Assembly: GCA_017483185.1 (NCBI GenBank)
Contig: JAFULM010000003.1
Span: forward strand, 19,887 to 83,886
Reading direction: 5' to 3'
DNA length: 64,000 bases
From: Prevotella sp.
GTDB lineage: Bacteria; Bacteroidota; Bacteroidia; Bacteroidales; Bacteroidaceae
Positions 1 through 8,128 of the stretch are shown piece by piece. How positions within the stretch are numbered: position 1 is the first letter of the stretch; each line of letters opens with the position of its first letter. The notes under the pieces are model-generated. The model searched no databases. It saw nothing but the letters and a program-made list of their open reading frames with translations, and had not been told where the DNA came from. A program made the translations under genes and the position numbers.

Positions 1-2
1 CA

Positions 3-128
3 GGCATCGACACCGTTGTCGACGGTGCAAAGAGCAACCGCGTTGTCAAGTTTGTCAAGAACAACCGCATCATAATAGAAAAGAGCGGTGTGGAATACAA
101 CACTCTCGGACAGCCAATCAGATACTGA
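3..128 (+). CDS. C-terminal end of a secreted protein (partial)
   Basis: Only the last 41 residues are inside the window; the frame starts at base 3 and stops with TGA at 126-128. The tail has the pattern KFVKNNRIIIEKSGVEYN followed by a short GQPIRY ending. Prevotella and Bacteroides secreted or surface proteins often end in such a short lysine/glycine/tyrosine-rich beta segment, thought to be a secretion or anchoring signal. The function of the main body cannot be read from here. It points rightwards and is followed by a large cruciform repeat, so it is probably the last gene of its transcription unit. Confidence 0.6.
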   Translation, partial: GIDTVVDGAKSNRVVKFVKNNRIIIEKSGVEYNTLGQPIRY

Positions 129-185
129 TAAGCGGCACACGCCGAAGCCTCGGAACACACGAAAGAGGCATAAAGTACGCAAAAG

Positions 186-404
186 AGAGGGTGTTGCAGA
201 ACTCGCTGAGGAAGCCTTTAAGTGGGCTAATCTCAGTCCCCTCCTTTCGAAGGAGGGGTTAGGGGTGGTTAAACAATAACTATATGAAATTCATCGCTTT
301 GGATAATAACGGATGACTAACCACCCCTAACCCCTCCTTCGAAAGGAGGGGACTGAGATTAGCCCACTTAAAGGCTTCTCTGCGAGTTCTGCAACACCCT
401 CTTT
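186..404. repeat. Long cruciform repeat, copy 1
   Basis: Left arm 186-271 and right arm 318-404 are nearly perfect reverse complements (about 85 bp) around a loop of about 46 bases. The core holds CCCCTCCTTTCGAAGGAGGGG, itself a palindrome, followed by TTAGGGGTGGTTA. Related copies lie at 33847-34031 and 48732-48960. The outermost 25 or so bases of the arms (GGGTGTTGCAGAACTCGC) are not found in the other copies. It fills most of the space between the partial gene and the pectinesterase. Position between convergent genes would allow a terminator role. Confidence 0.85.
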
Positions 405-538
405 CTGTCAAATAAAAAAGACAGGTTCCCGACCGAAAACGGACATTTCCTTTGTCCATTAACAACACCGGACTTCTCCCATTTGAGAATGTTGGCTGGT
501 GTCCGGTATTATAAATCTGCTTCCAATCATGTAGAGCC

Positions 539-1846
539 TCAGCGCTTGTCCGGTGTTGAGGCTTCGACGGCACGGCCGAGACCGCCCATCTGATTTGCGG
601 CACGCACGGCCCAGCGGTCGGAGGGCGTGCTGTCTTTCAGGCGGAAAGACGTCTTGGTGGTGAAATCGACGACCTTTCCGTTGCGGCATACGGCATAGAG
701 GAGGGCGTCGGGAGAGCCCTGCCACGTCAGCTTTTTCCCTTTGATGCGGACATCGGCGGGTGCTGTCGCTTCGCGGACGAGCTGCTCCGGATGCCAGTCG
801 CCCATGACGTTGGCCACGGTATATTCGGCTGCCTCGCTGTCGGTGAGCACCGGATGGTTGGGGTGTTCGACGCCCTCCTTATCTACGTACATGGCGCGGC
901 GGCCGCTGAGGTCGAGCATCTCGCCCGTGGTGAGGTGCGTCCGGTACTCGGTGAACAGAGCCGGCCAGCCGCCGCTCATGTCCGCCCATCCGTTGTAGCC
1001 GCGTTTGTCGCGCGTGATGGGGCTGCGGTCGACCTGCGTGTCGATCCATACGGCGCGCGGAGTGCCCTTGCCCCACGGACGGCCGAGATAGTAGGTGACG
1101 TCGGGCGTCTCGCTCTTGATGTGGCATGAGAGCATGACGTAGCCGTAGCGGCGCGCCACTGAAGGCACGGCGAGATAGCCGCCGCGGCCGCATTGCTGGA
1201 ATGTCACACCGTTGTACACTACGTCGCCCTTGCCGCAGATATAGTCCGTGCGTCCGCGGATTATGCCGCCGTCGAAATAGAACCGGCCGTTCTGGTTGTT
1301 GCTCACGTAGGTGTCCTGATACGCCCAGATGCAGATGTTGCGGGCTACGGTGAGGTCGGAACGGTCGTGGAGCACGATGTTGCGGCCCGTGTTGTCACCC
1401 ATTCCGCTGCGCATGGTCAGGTCCTGAAGATAGGTGCTGTGGCTCTGACGCTCGATGATGAGCACGTCGCCGCGGCCAATGCCCTCCAGCGGGTTAGCCA
1501 GGCCGAAACCGTTGTCCCATGTCGGCTCGGGAACGGTGTTGGTGATGACGGTCCGGTCGCGGTCTTCACCGACGATAGACGTGTGCGGGGCTTTCAGATA
1601 GGAGCGCGGGTCGCCGTATTCCTTGCCGTCACCGCCGGTCGTCGTGCCTTCGGTGGGGATGGTGTAGTCACCCTGCATGACGAAGATGCGGTAGCGGCGG
1701 GCCGTGTCACGGCGGCCGTTGGCGGCGTCGAGCGCCTGACGGAACGTGCCGTCGCGCGGCACAACGAAGTCGTAGAGCCGCTTCTCCTGTGCGCCGGCGG
1801 TCAGGCCGAGCACGGCGGCGATAAACAATAGGATAGGTTTCTTCAT
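539..1846 (-). CDS. Pectin methylesterase, CE8 family
   Basis: A 435-residue secreted enzyme that would remove methyl esters from homogalacturonan. Residues 1-19 form a signal peptide ending GLTAGA-Q. The right-handed beta-helix domain runs from about residue 25 to 340 and shows the CE8 signatures: QDTY followed by GRFYFDGGIIRGRTDYICG, which carries the acid/base and nucleophile aspartates, and YLGRPWG with the conserved arginine. The usual DFIFG is DYICG here, a mild change. A C-terminal stretch of about 70 residues (DVRIKGKKLTWQG to VRAANQMGG) looks like a fibronectin-III-type domain. A promoter-like TACTTTTG lies about 80 bases upstream. The LysR gene is just upstream on the same strand, but a hairpin separates the two. 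The assignment to CE8 is firm; substrate preference is inferred. Confidence 0.93.
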   Translation of the reverse strand: MKKPILLFIAAVLGLTAGAQEKRLYDFVVPRDGTFRQALDAANGRRDTARRYRIFVMQGDYTIPTEGTTTGGDGKEYGDPRSYLKAPHTSIVGEDRDRTVITNTVPEPTWDNGFGLANPLEGIGRGDVLIIERQSHSTYLQDLTMRSGMGDNTGRNIVLHDRSDLTVARNICIWAYQDTYVSNNQNGRFYFDGGIIRGRTDYICGKGDVVYNGVTFQQCGRGGYLAVPSVARRYGYVMLSCHIKSETPDVTYYLGRPWGKGTPRAVWIDTQVDRSPITRDKRGYNGWADMSGGWPALFTEYRTHLTTGEMLDLSGRRAMYVDKEGVEHPNHPVLTDSEAAEYTVANVMGDWHPEQLVREATAPADVRIKGKKLTWQGSPDALLYAVCRNGKVVDFTTKTSFRLKDSTPSDRWAVRAANQMGGLGRAVEASTPDKR

Positions 1847-1924
1847 GTCTTTTGATTTTTGTTTCAGCAGTTTTTTGGTTCGCTCTCAGTGCGTTAGGAT
1901 TGCACGGAAGAGCGATATGGAAGA

Positions 1925-1932
1925 CAAAAGTA
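1925..1932 (-). promoter_or_regulatory. Promoter -7 box of the pectinesterase gene
   Basis: The minus strand reads TACTTTTG, matching the Bacteroidetes -7 consensus TAnnTTTG, about 80 bases before the start codon. No clear -33 TTTG was identified. Confidence 0.55.
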
Positions 1933-1981
1933 CGAAAAAACGACGGAAAGGAAGACGGAACGGTGGAGAAAAGTAATTTTA

Positions 1982-2064
1982 AACGCAAAGGCGCGAAGAC
2001 ACAAAGTTTGTGTTCAGGTATTTATTCCTTGCTATGAAATTTTGTGTCTTCGCGTCTTTGCGTT
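1982..2064. repeat. CGCAAAGGCGC-type hairpin, copy 1
   Basis: AACGCAAAGGCGCGAAGAC at 1982-2000 and its continuation to 2006 pair with 2041-2064 (GTCTTCGCGTCTTTGCGTT). It sits right after the LysR stop codon and before the pectinesterase promoter, where it could end LysR transcription. Similar hairpins occur at 43456, 48654/48982 and 54277. Confidence 0.7.
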
Positions 2065-2077
2065 GAAAAAATTCCCT

Positions 2078-2983
2078 CTATTTCTCAATCCATGCGTTCT
2101 GCCGTTCCCTCACGGCGAGCGACTCGTTGAGCAGCCGGATGAACTCAAGCATTGACTTCTTGTGATAGGTGTCCTTCAGCGTATGGACACAACCGCTCAT
2201 CTCGTTGTCCGGAATGTCGAGCGGGATGGCCTTTACGCCCGTCTCGTTGTGGATTGTGGCCTCGGCGAGCACGGAGACGAACTTGCTCTGGCGTATGAGT
2301 TTCAGGAGGATGTTGACCTCGTTCAGTTCGATGCGTATGCGGAACTTGTTGTACGGAGTGATGATCTGGTCGAAGGCGTTGCGCGCCTGAAGACCCTTCG
2401 ACGGCAGTGCGAGGTCATAGTTTTCCAGTTCCGCGATGGTCACGCGGTCGTGGCCGGCCAGCGGATGGCTCGTGCTGACGATGGCCGAAAGACAGTTCTG
2501 GAAGATGATGTGAGACTCGACGCCGTCGATGTGGCGCGTAGGACGGAAAGCGAGCGCAAAGTCGACCTCGCGTTCGCGGAGCAGTTCCATGAGCTCGGTC
2601 ATGGGCTTGTAGAAGATGTTCAGCTTGATTTTGGGGTACATCCGCACGAAGGTGATGAGCGTTTCGGTCAGTATCGGGCTGAACGAATAGGTCACGCCGA
2701 TGTTGAGCGTGCCGGCCGCAAGGCTGTTGAGGTCGCTGATGCGCGTCTTGCAGAGTTCCGCTTCGCGCAGCGTCTTCTGGGCGTATGGCAGGAGTTCGCG
2801 GCCGGCTTCGGTCATGGCTACGCTATGGCTGCTCCTCACGAGCAGCGTTGTGCCCAGCTCGTTTTCGAGCTGTTTCACCTGTTGCGACAGCGTGCTCTGG
2901 GTTATGCACAGGACCTTGGCCGCCTCGGAGAAGTTGAGCGTCTCGGCCACTTTCACGAAATATCTTAGTTGACGCAGTTCCAT
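2078..2983 (-). CDS. LysR-family transcriptional regulator
   Basis: 301 residues, the normal size for the family. Residues 1-60 hold the winged helix-turn-helix (LRYFVKVAETLNFSEAA, then ITQSTLSQQVKQLENELG). Residues from about 90 onward form the substrate-binding fold (LNIGVTYSFSPILTETL). The effector is not known. It is transcribed leftwards ahead of the pectinesterase and divergently from nothing nearby; the exporter genes upstream are on the same strand. A TATCTTTG box lies at 3025-3032, about 40 bases before the ATG. A hairpin separates it from the pectinesterase, so control of that gene is possible but not shown. Confidence 0.92.
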   Translation of the reverse strand: MELRQLRYFVKVAETLNFSEAAKVLCITQSTLSQQVKQLENELGTTLLVRSSHSVAMTEAGRELLPYAQKTLREAELCKTRISDLNSLAAGTLNIGVTYSFSPILTETLITFVRMYPKIKLNIFYKPMTELMELLREREVDFALAFRPTRHIDGVESHIIFQNCLSAIVSTSHPLAGHDRVTIAELENYDLALPSKGLQARNAFDQIITPYNKFRIRIELNEVNILLKLIRQSKFVSVLAEATIHNETGVKAIPLDIPDNEMSGCVHTLKDTYHKKSMLEFIRLLNESLAVRERQNAWIEK

Positions 2984-3024
2984 ATTTGATATAGGTGTTG
3001 CCGTTCTGTATTGTTACTTGACTG

Positions 3025-3032
3025 CAAAGATA
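3025..3032 (-). promoter_or_regulatory. Promoter -7 box of the LysR gene
   Basis: The minus strand reads TATCTTTG (TAnnTTTG consensus) about 41 bases upstream of the LysR ATG, in the 61-base gap after the exporter gene. Confidence 0.6.
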
Positions 3033-3044
3033 GCCATTAGGCGG

Positions 3045-3527
3045 CTATCTCGTTGCCTGAAAGGCGATTTTTTTGAATATGAAGATGGGCAGCGTCGCGC
3101 CCGTCACCATGCAGAGGACTATTCCGGTGGCGGTGAGGGCGTTGTGGACGAAGAGATAGAAGTATGTCCCGAACGCCTCCTCGCCCTCCTGAAGCATGCA
3201 CGCCGCCAGCGACCCGAACGCCCGGTAGGCATAGATGCCGGGTATCATCGGCAGCAGCGCCGGGAAGAGATAGGTCTCGGCCGGCGTCTTGGCCATCGGG
3301 GCCATGAAGACGGCGAGCGTACCGATGAGCAGCGAGGCCGGAAGGGTGGCCACGACGATGTGGATGTGGGCGATGTCGCCGTTGATGAGCATGTATCTGA
3401 GTGAGTGGCCGATGGCCGCTATGAGGGCACAGTAGATGTATGCCCGTCGCGGCGGATTACTTATCGCCGCAAAACCGATGGCGGCAATCGCCGCGAACAA
3501 TGCGTCTTGAAGAGAATTGCTACACAT
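3045..3527 (-). CDS. Threonine/serine exporter family, small subunit (YjjB/ThrE_2 type)
   Basis: 160 residues with about five membrane spans and the family features PALLPMIPGIYAYRA near residue 90 and a glycine/proline-rich membrane core. In bacteria with a split exporter this corresponds to the C-terminal ThrE_2 (DUF3815) half, about 157 residues in E. coli YjjB. It lies 46 bases downstream of the larger half on the same strand, so the two should form one inner-membrane transporter. Substrates known in the family are threonine/serine and, for YjjPB, succinate; which applies here cannot be read from the sequence. The start at 3527 follows closely after the upstream gene. Confidence 0.85.
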   Translation of the reverse strand: MCSNSLQDALFAAIAAIGFAAISNPPRRAYIYCALIAAIGHSLRYMLINGDIAHIHIVVATLPASLLIGTLAVFMAPMAKTPAETYLFPALLPMIPGIYAYRAFGSLAACMLQEGEEAFGTYFYLFVHNALTATGIVLCMVTGATLPIFIFKKIAFQATR

Positions 3528-3573
3528 TATATATATTGTTGTTTCTATTTCTCAGTTTCCTTATCTTCTTTAT

Positions 3574-4362
3574 TCAGAACATCCCCGCGTCCATCAGCAG
3601 CATTGCGCAGCACAGTCCGGCCGAGAGACAGGCCGTCAGCACGAGGGCGTCGGCAAAGCGGCAGATGGCGCAGATGTAGTGACGGCAGAGCATGTCGCTG
3701 AACGAATTGAGGAACGGTATGCCCGGAACGAGATAGAGCACGCTCGTTCCGAGGGCCACCGACGGTGTCGTGCCGATGGCGAACAGGCGCCCCGTCGCAC
3801 CGAGAACGGCCGAGACGAACGCACAGGCGATGAACACGATCCGCAGATCGAGCCCGCGGGAGAGGAGCAGTTGCTTGATGTAATAGCCGGCCGCGGTCGC
3901 CGCGGCCACTATCGTCATGGCGGCGGTATCACCGCCGAAGAGCCGGCAGAACGCTGCGTTGGCGAGGGCGACGAGCAGGAGCACCGTCCAGCAGTTCTGG
4001 TGGTCATCGGAGATGATGCGGTCGAAACGGCTGACGGCCTCGTCGAAGCTGATTTTGCCGTCGGCCACCTCCCAACTCAGCTCGCTCAGCCGGCTGTTCA
4101 TGTTGAAACTGGTGGGGCAGTGGCGCATCGACGCAATCGACGTGACGCTGTCGGCCGTGCCTTTCTCCCGGACCGAGATATGAACGTGGCGGGGCATGAT
4201 TGTCATGTCGGTCTCCTTGCCGTATGCCCGGGCCATGCGCGTCACGTTCTTCTCAAGTCTTATGCACGTGGCGCCGCATCCGAGCAGCCATGAGCAATAG
4301 CGCGACAGGAAGAAGCACAGTTCCTGCGATGTCGGCCGGCGGCTGTCACTCTTCGTCGTCAT
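3574..4362 (-). CDS. Threonine/serine exporter family, large subunit (YjjP/ThrE_1 type)
   Basis: 262 residues if started at the ATG at 4362 (MTTKSDSRR). The frame stays open further upstream to 4485, but that extension overlaps the small membrane gene and has no homology-like character. The soluble N-terminal part shows the DUF1212 features LGCGATCIRLEKNVTRMA and RLSELSWEVADGKISFDEA. About five membrane segments follow, with GTSVLYLVPGIPFLNSFSD, the typical repeat of the ThrE fold. The size matches E. coli YjjP. Its ATG overlaps the end of the upstream small gene by 17 bases, which suggests translational coupling, and the ThrE_2 half follows. Confidence 0.87.
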   Translation of the reverse strand: MTTKSDSRRPTSQELCFFLSRYCSWLLGCGATCIRLEKNVTRMARAYGKETDMTIMPRHVHISVREKGTADSVTSIASMRHCPTSFNMNSRLSELSWEVADGKISFDEAVSRFDRIISDDHQNCWTVLLLVALANAAFCRLFGGDTAAMTIVAAATAAGYYIKQLLLSRGLDLRIVFIACAFVSAVLGATGRLFAIGTTPSVALGTSVLYLVPGIPFLNSFSDMLCRHYICAICRFADALVLTACLSAGLCCAMLLMDAGMF

Positions 4363-4537
4363 AGTCGTCACTGCAGACCGGGTCTCCGGGAACGAAAAAC
4401 TCCTCACGCTCGCTTCCCATCTCAACCATAGGATGGCGATTTCGGCGCCATGTCCCTGAGGCAAGGACGAAACGCACCATGACAATCACGGTCACCATGC
4501 CCACGATGAGGCTCCATGTAATCAACGGATAGTTCAT
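4346..4537 (-). CDS. Small single-span membrane protein upstream of the split exporter
   Basis: 63 residues: one hydrophobic helix at about residues 5-27 (ITWSLIVGMVTVIVMVRFVL), then a positively charged stretch (WRRNRH) and an acidic tail (GDPVCSDDYDDEE). The orientation suggests a short periplasmic N-terminus and a cytoplasmic tail. I do not recognise the family. Its last 17 bases overlap the start of the YjjP-like gene, so it is probably translated with it and may be an accessory subunit. No TAnnTTTG box was found; the minus strand has a weaker TTCCTTTG at 4564-4571. Confidence 0.6.
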   Translation of the reverse strand: MNYPLITWSLIVGMVTVIVMVRFVLASGTWRRNRHPMVEMGSEREEFFVPGDPVCSDDYDDEE

Positions 4538-4700
4538 TTTCTAAGGTTTTAAAATTTGCGCTGCAAAGGAACGGAATTTTGTCAATAACGCCGGTCGCCG
4601 GTTAGTGAATGTTTCGATAGCAGCTATAAGTCCGGCCGCACGATACGGCGGAAATGTGATTTAAGTAGCGCGGGAGTTTTTCTGTATCATCATTTTTTCG

Positions 4701-4708
4701 TAATTTTG
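4701..4708 (+). promoter_or_regulatory. Promoter -7 box of the esterase gene
   Basis: TAATTTTG matches TAnnTTTG and lies 20 bases before the ATG at 4729. Confidence 0.6.
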
Positions 4709-4728
4709 CAATTACATTAACAGCAATT

Positions 4729-5889
4729 ATGAACCGAAAGACTACTATCCGACTTGTCCTTGCCGTCGCCGCAGTGTTCATGGCGGCCGTTCCGGCATCG
4801 GCGCAGAAGCGCGCCAATCATGAGTTCTACAAGGATTTTCCTGTCTATGTCGACATGCTTCAGGCGCAGCTGACTTATCCAATGGCGTGGGGCAACAGTA
4901 AGACGCACAACTTCGCGAAGTGGAAGAAGCAGGCGCGGGAGAAAGTGCTGGAGTGCATGATGACGCCGCCGCCGGCGCCCGAGAGCTATGACATGACGGT
5001 GTTGGGCGAGGAGCGGCGTGACGGCTATGTGGCACGAAAGATAGAGTTCAACCTGTCCGAGTTCTATCGCGTCAGGGCCTACGTACTCATCCCCGACGGC
5101 AAAGGTCCGTTCCCGGCCATCAACCTGCTTCACGACCACGGCGCACATCTTTTTATAGGCAAGGAGAAGATGATACGGCCGTTCGCCGAAGATTCCACGG
5201 TGATAAAGGACGCAGACGAGTGGCAGCCCAAGGTCTACGGCGGGCAGTATATGGGCGACTATCTGGCGCGTCAGGGATACCTTGTCTTCTCCACCGACGC
5301 TCCGATGTGGGGCGAGCGCGGGCGTGCCGAGGGCGTGGACCGCAACAAGTATGACATCATCGCCGGCAATATGATGATGTACGGCCGTGACCTCAGTGCC
5401 TTCATGACATACGACGACATAGCCTCGACCGAGTTTCTCGCCACGCTGCCCGAAGTCGATAAGGAGCGCATCGGTTGTGCCGGCTGCTCGATGGGAGCCT
5501 ACCGTGCGTGGATGCTCTCGGCCCTTTCGGACAGAATAAAGGTCGGGGCGGCCGTCTGCTGGATGGTCACGACCGACGTTCAGATGACGTGGAAGTACGG
5601 CCGGAAGGAGAATGGCGGTTTTGCCAACTGCATACCGGCGCTGCGTCAGTATCTCGACTATCCGCACATAGCGAGTCTTGCCTGTCCCAAACCGATGCTT
5701 TTCATCAGCGGCAGCAAGGATAAGTTGTTCCCCGTGCCGGGCGTCGAGAAGGCATTCTCCATCATGCACGACGTGTGGGACAGCCAGAAGGCCGGCGGCA
5801 AACTCGTCACGGAAATCCGCGACATGGGCCACCAGTGCGGTCCGGATGAGCAGGAGACCGTTGCACGGTTCTTTAAAGAAAATCTCTGA
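4729..5889 (+). CDS. Secreted alpha/beta-hydrolase, acetyl-esterase-like
   Basis: 386 residues with a signal peptide (about residues 1-25, ending PASA-Q). The alpha/beta-hydrolase core shows the oxyanion-region motif LLHDHGAH, a nucleophile elbow GCAGCSMGAYRA with serine in GxSxG form, the acid residue near SGSKDKLFP and a histidine in DMGHQCGP. This fits the dienelactone-hydrolase / acetyl-xylan-esterase-like group found in Bacteroidetes polysaccharide loci. It would remove acyl groups from plant cell-wall glycans in the periplasm or outside the cell, but the substrate is inferred. The kinase gene follows after 78 bases and may be co-transcribed. Confidence 0.82.
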   Translation: MNRKTTIRLVLAVAAVFMAAVPASAQKRANHEFYKDFPVYVDMLQAQLTYPMAWGNSKTHNFAKWKKQAREKVLECMMTPPPAPESYDMTVLGEERRDGYVARKIEFNLSEFYRVRAYVLIPDGKGPFPAINLLHDHGAHLFIGKEKMIRPFAEDSTVIKDADEWQPKVYGGQYMGDYLARQGYLVFSTDAPMWGERGRAEGVDRNKYDIIAGNMMMYGRDLSAFMTYDDIASTEFLATLPEVDKERIGCAGCSMGAYRAWMLSALSDRIKVGAAVCWMVTTDVQMTWKYGRKENGGFANCIPALRQYLDYPHIASLACPKPMLFISGSKDKLFPVPGVEKAFSIMHDVWDSQKAGGKLVTEIRDMGHQCGPDEQETVARFFKENL

Positions 5890-5967
5890 GAACAAACAGC
5901 TCGGACAAAATATTTCTTCAAAGAAAGTCTTTTAGAATAAACATACGGACTTTATATACGACAACCA

Positions 5968-6870
5968 ATGATATTAATAGCAGATAGCGGAAGCACAAAA
6001 ACAGACTGGTGTGTTGCAGACGCCGGCAACATCATCTGCCGTGTCAGCACGCAGGGCATCAATCCATTTCATCAGGACGAGCAGACCATTTCTTCGATAA
6101 TCGAGAACGAACTGCTGTCCGTGTTTAAAGACCCGTCGTTGCCGACGGATACAGACTCAAGGACGCAGAATGGAGAACACACTGCAGATGTTTTCCCATC
6201 CATCGAACATGTATGTTTCTATGGCAGCGGTTGCCGCGAGGAATGTGTTCCGATGATGACCCGTGTGCTTGCTGATGCTTTTCCTCGTGCAAAAAAAATA
6301 GAGGTTCACAGTGACCTGCTCGGGGCAGCTCGTGCTGTCTGCGGGGTGGGGGAGGGTGTGGCCTGTATCCTCGGAACGGGTGCCAACTCTTGCCTGTACG
6401 ACGGACGTCGCATCGTGATGAACACTCCGCCGCTGGGCTATATCCTCGGCGATGAGGGCAGCGGTGCCGTGCTCGGTCGTCTTTTCATCAACGCATTATA
6501 TAAAGGCAGTCTGCCCGCCGCCGTGCTGTCGGACTTTGAGCGTGAGACAGGTCTTACACAGGCCGACGTCATCCGCTGTGTCTATCGCGAACCATTGGCC
6601 AACCGCTTTCTCGCCTCGTTCGCTCCGTTTATCCACCGCCATCTCTCCTGTCCCGCCGTTCGTGCCATCGTCGTCGACAACTTCCGTCAGTTCTTCCGCC
6701 GCAATGTCGTGCAGTACGGCCGCCCCGACCTTCCCGTCGGTGCCGTGGGCAGCATTGCCTGCCACTTCTCCGTCGAACTCTCCGAAGCCGCCCGCGCAGA
6801 GGGGTTCACTATGGGACGGATAGTGAAAAGTCCGATGGACGGGCTGGTGGAGTATCACTCCAATCATTGA
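5968..6870 (+). CDS. BadF/BadG-type ASKHA kinase, N-acetylglucosamine-kinase-like
   Basis: 300 residues of the ASKHA ATPase fold. The N-terminal phosphate loop reads LIADSGSTKTDWCVAD, the second nucleotide site is ILGTGANSCLYDG, and LGDEGSGAVLGRLFINA matches the GlcNAc-kinase-like branch of the BadF/BadG/BcrA family. These cytoplasmic proteins phosphorylate amino sugars, and the length is normal. There is an insert of about 20 residues (SLPTDTDSRTQNGEHTADVF) in the first domain. It follows the esterase on the same strand. The next gene, nuoA, has its own promoter. Confidence 0.85.
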   Translation: MILIADSGSTKTDWCVADAGNIICRVSTQGINPFHQDEQTISSIIENELLSVFKDPSLPTDTDSRTQNGEHTADVFPSIEHVCFYGSGCREECVPMMTRVLADAFPRAKKIEVHSDLLGAARAVCGVGEGVACILGTGANSCLYDGRRIVMNTPPLGYILGDEGSGAVLGRLFINALYKGSLPAAVLSDFERETGLTQADVIRCVYREPLANRFLASFAPFIHRHLSCPAVRAIVVDNFRQFFRRNVVQYGRPDLPVGAVGSIACHFSVELSEAARAEGFTMGRIVKSPMDGLVEYHSNH

Positions 6871-7102
6871 AGAGAAACTGCAGTAACCAATTGTAGTAAC
6901 AAAGCAATCGAAACACCTTGTTATTACGGTTGGTATTCATGATGGGGATTGCAATGATGCTTCCATTCCAAGTCTCGAAAGAATCAGATCCTTTTTTATT
7001 GGATTTGCAACAAAAAGCGGTTGGAGAAACCCTATCAGACAGCAAACACCTCTGTATTCCATATTTTTTTGCTTTTAATAATACTCTTTGCGATTATTTT
7101 AT

Positions 7103-7110
7103 TACCTTTG
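7103..7110 (+). promoter_or_regulatory. Promoter -7 box of the nuo operon
   Basis: TACCTTTG followed by C, a full match to TAnnTTTGC, 45 bases before nuoA. The region between the kinase and nuoA (6871-7155) holds this box and no convincing gene; the 76-codon frame at 6918-7148 would end past the promoter. Confidence 0.65.
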
Positions 7111-7155
7111 CACCGCTTTTTACGGCGTACAAATTTGTAATATTATAGTATTTTT

Positions 7156-7506
7156 ATGTATTTTATCTTGTTACTTACCGTTTTCATAACGGCTATTGTA
7201 CTGGTAGCAGCGGCCTATGTAATCGCGAAACTCATCGGCCCGCGCTCATATAACAAGGTAAAAGGCGAGCCATTCGAGTGTGGTATTCCTACCCGCGGTT
7301 CGTCTTGGTTACCTATGTCTGTGGGCTACTACCTGTTCGCTATTCTATTCCTCATGTTCGACGTGGAGACAGTCTTTCTGTATCCTTGGGCAGTGGTAGT
7401 AAAGGAGTTCGGTGCGATGGCTCTGCTGAGCATCGGTTTCTTCCTGTTGGTACTTGTATTTGGCCTGGCATACGCCTGGCGGAAAGGAGCGTTGGAATGG
7501 AAGTGA
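7156..7506 (+). CDS. nuoA: NADH-quinone oxidoreductase subunit A
   Basis: 116 residues with three membrane helices and the family signature [17 protein letters not shown], then [20 protein letters not shown]. It is a small membrane subunit of respiratory complex I near the quinone site. It is the first gene of a ten-gene operon (nuoA-B-CD-H-I-J-K-L-M-N). Its end overlaps the nuoB start by 10 bases. Confidence 0.97.
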   Translation: MYFILLLTVFITAIVLVAAAYVIAKLIGPRSYNKVKGEPFECGIPTRGSSWLPMSVGYYLFAILFLMFDVETVFLYPWAVVVKEFGAMALLSIGFFLLVLVFGLAYAWRKGALEWK

Positions 7507-8111
7507 GAAAGCCGCATATCAAGAGTATTCCTTACGAAGAGTTTAAGGATAACGAGGCTCTCGAAAAGATTGTCAATGAGCTTCATGAAGGTGGTGTAGA
7601 TGTGTTTGTCGGTTCGCTCGATCAGGCCATCAACTGGGGACGCAGCAACTCGCTGTGGTCTCTGACGTTTGCGACGAGCTGCTGCGGTATCGAGTTTATG
7701 GCTGTGGGATGTGCCCGTTATGACTTCGCCCGTTTCGGATTCGAGGTTACGCGCAACTCTCCCCGTCAGGCAGACCTCATCATGTGTGCCGGAACGATTA
7801 CGCACAAGATGGCTCCGGTACTGAAGCGTCTATACGACGAGATGGCCGAACCGAAGTATGTCGTTGCCGTCGGTGGTTGCGCCATTTCCGGCGGTCCGTT
7901 CAAGAGCAGCTATCACGTAGTGAAAGGCATTGAGGAAATTGTGCCGGTGGACGTGTTCGTGCCCGGTTGTCCTCCGCGTCCGGAGGCTATCCTCTACGGT
8001 ATGATGCAGCTGCAGCGTAAGGTGAAGATTGAGAAATTCTTCGGAGGCCGCAACCACAAGGAGAAAAAACCGGTGGTCGTGACTAACGTACCCGAGGACT
8101 TTAATAAATAA
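7497..8111 (+). CDS. nuoB: NADH-quinone oxidoreductase subunit B
   Basis: 204 residues from the ATG at 7497 (MEVRKPHIK). The frame is open further back, but only inside nuoA. The cluster N2 ligands are visible as TSCCGIEF, the cysteine in IMCAGT and [10 protein letters not shown]. The subunit carries the last iron-sulphur cluster before quinone. The unusually long N-terminus (about 40 residues before [10 protein letters not shown]) is common in Bacteroidetes. Confidence 0.97.
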   Translation: MEVRKPHIKSIPYEEFKDNEALEKIVNELHEGGVDVFVGSLDQAINWGRSNSLWSLTFATSCCGIEFMAVGCARYDFARFGFEVTRNSPRQADLIMCAGTITHKMAPVLKRLYDEMAEPKYVVAVGGCAISGGPFKSSYHVVKGIEEIVPVDVFVPGCPPRPEAILYGMMQLQRKVKIEKFFGGRNHKEKKPVVVTNVPEDFNK

Positions 8112-8128
8112 TTAAGGAAGACGAAACG

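Noticed and set aside
4717-5895. 392-codon frame on the minus strand opposite the esterase
   Set aside because: The esterase on the plus strand has signal peptide, catalytic motifs and a promoter; the opposite frame has none.
6918-7148. 76-codon frame upstream of nuoA
   Set aside because: It runs through the nuo promoter box and ends 8 bases before nuoA; no protein features were seen.
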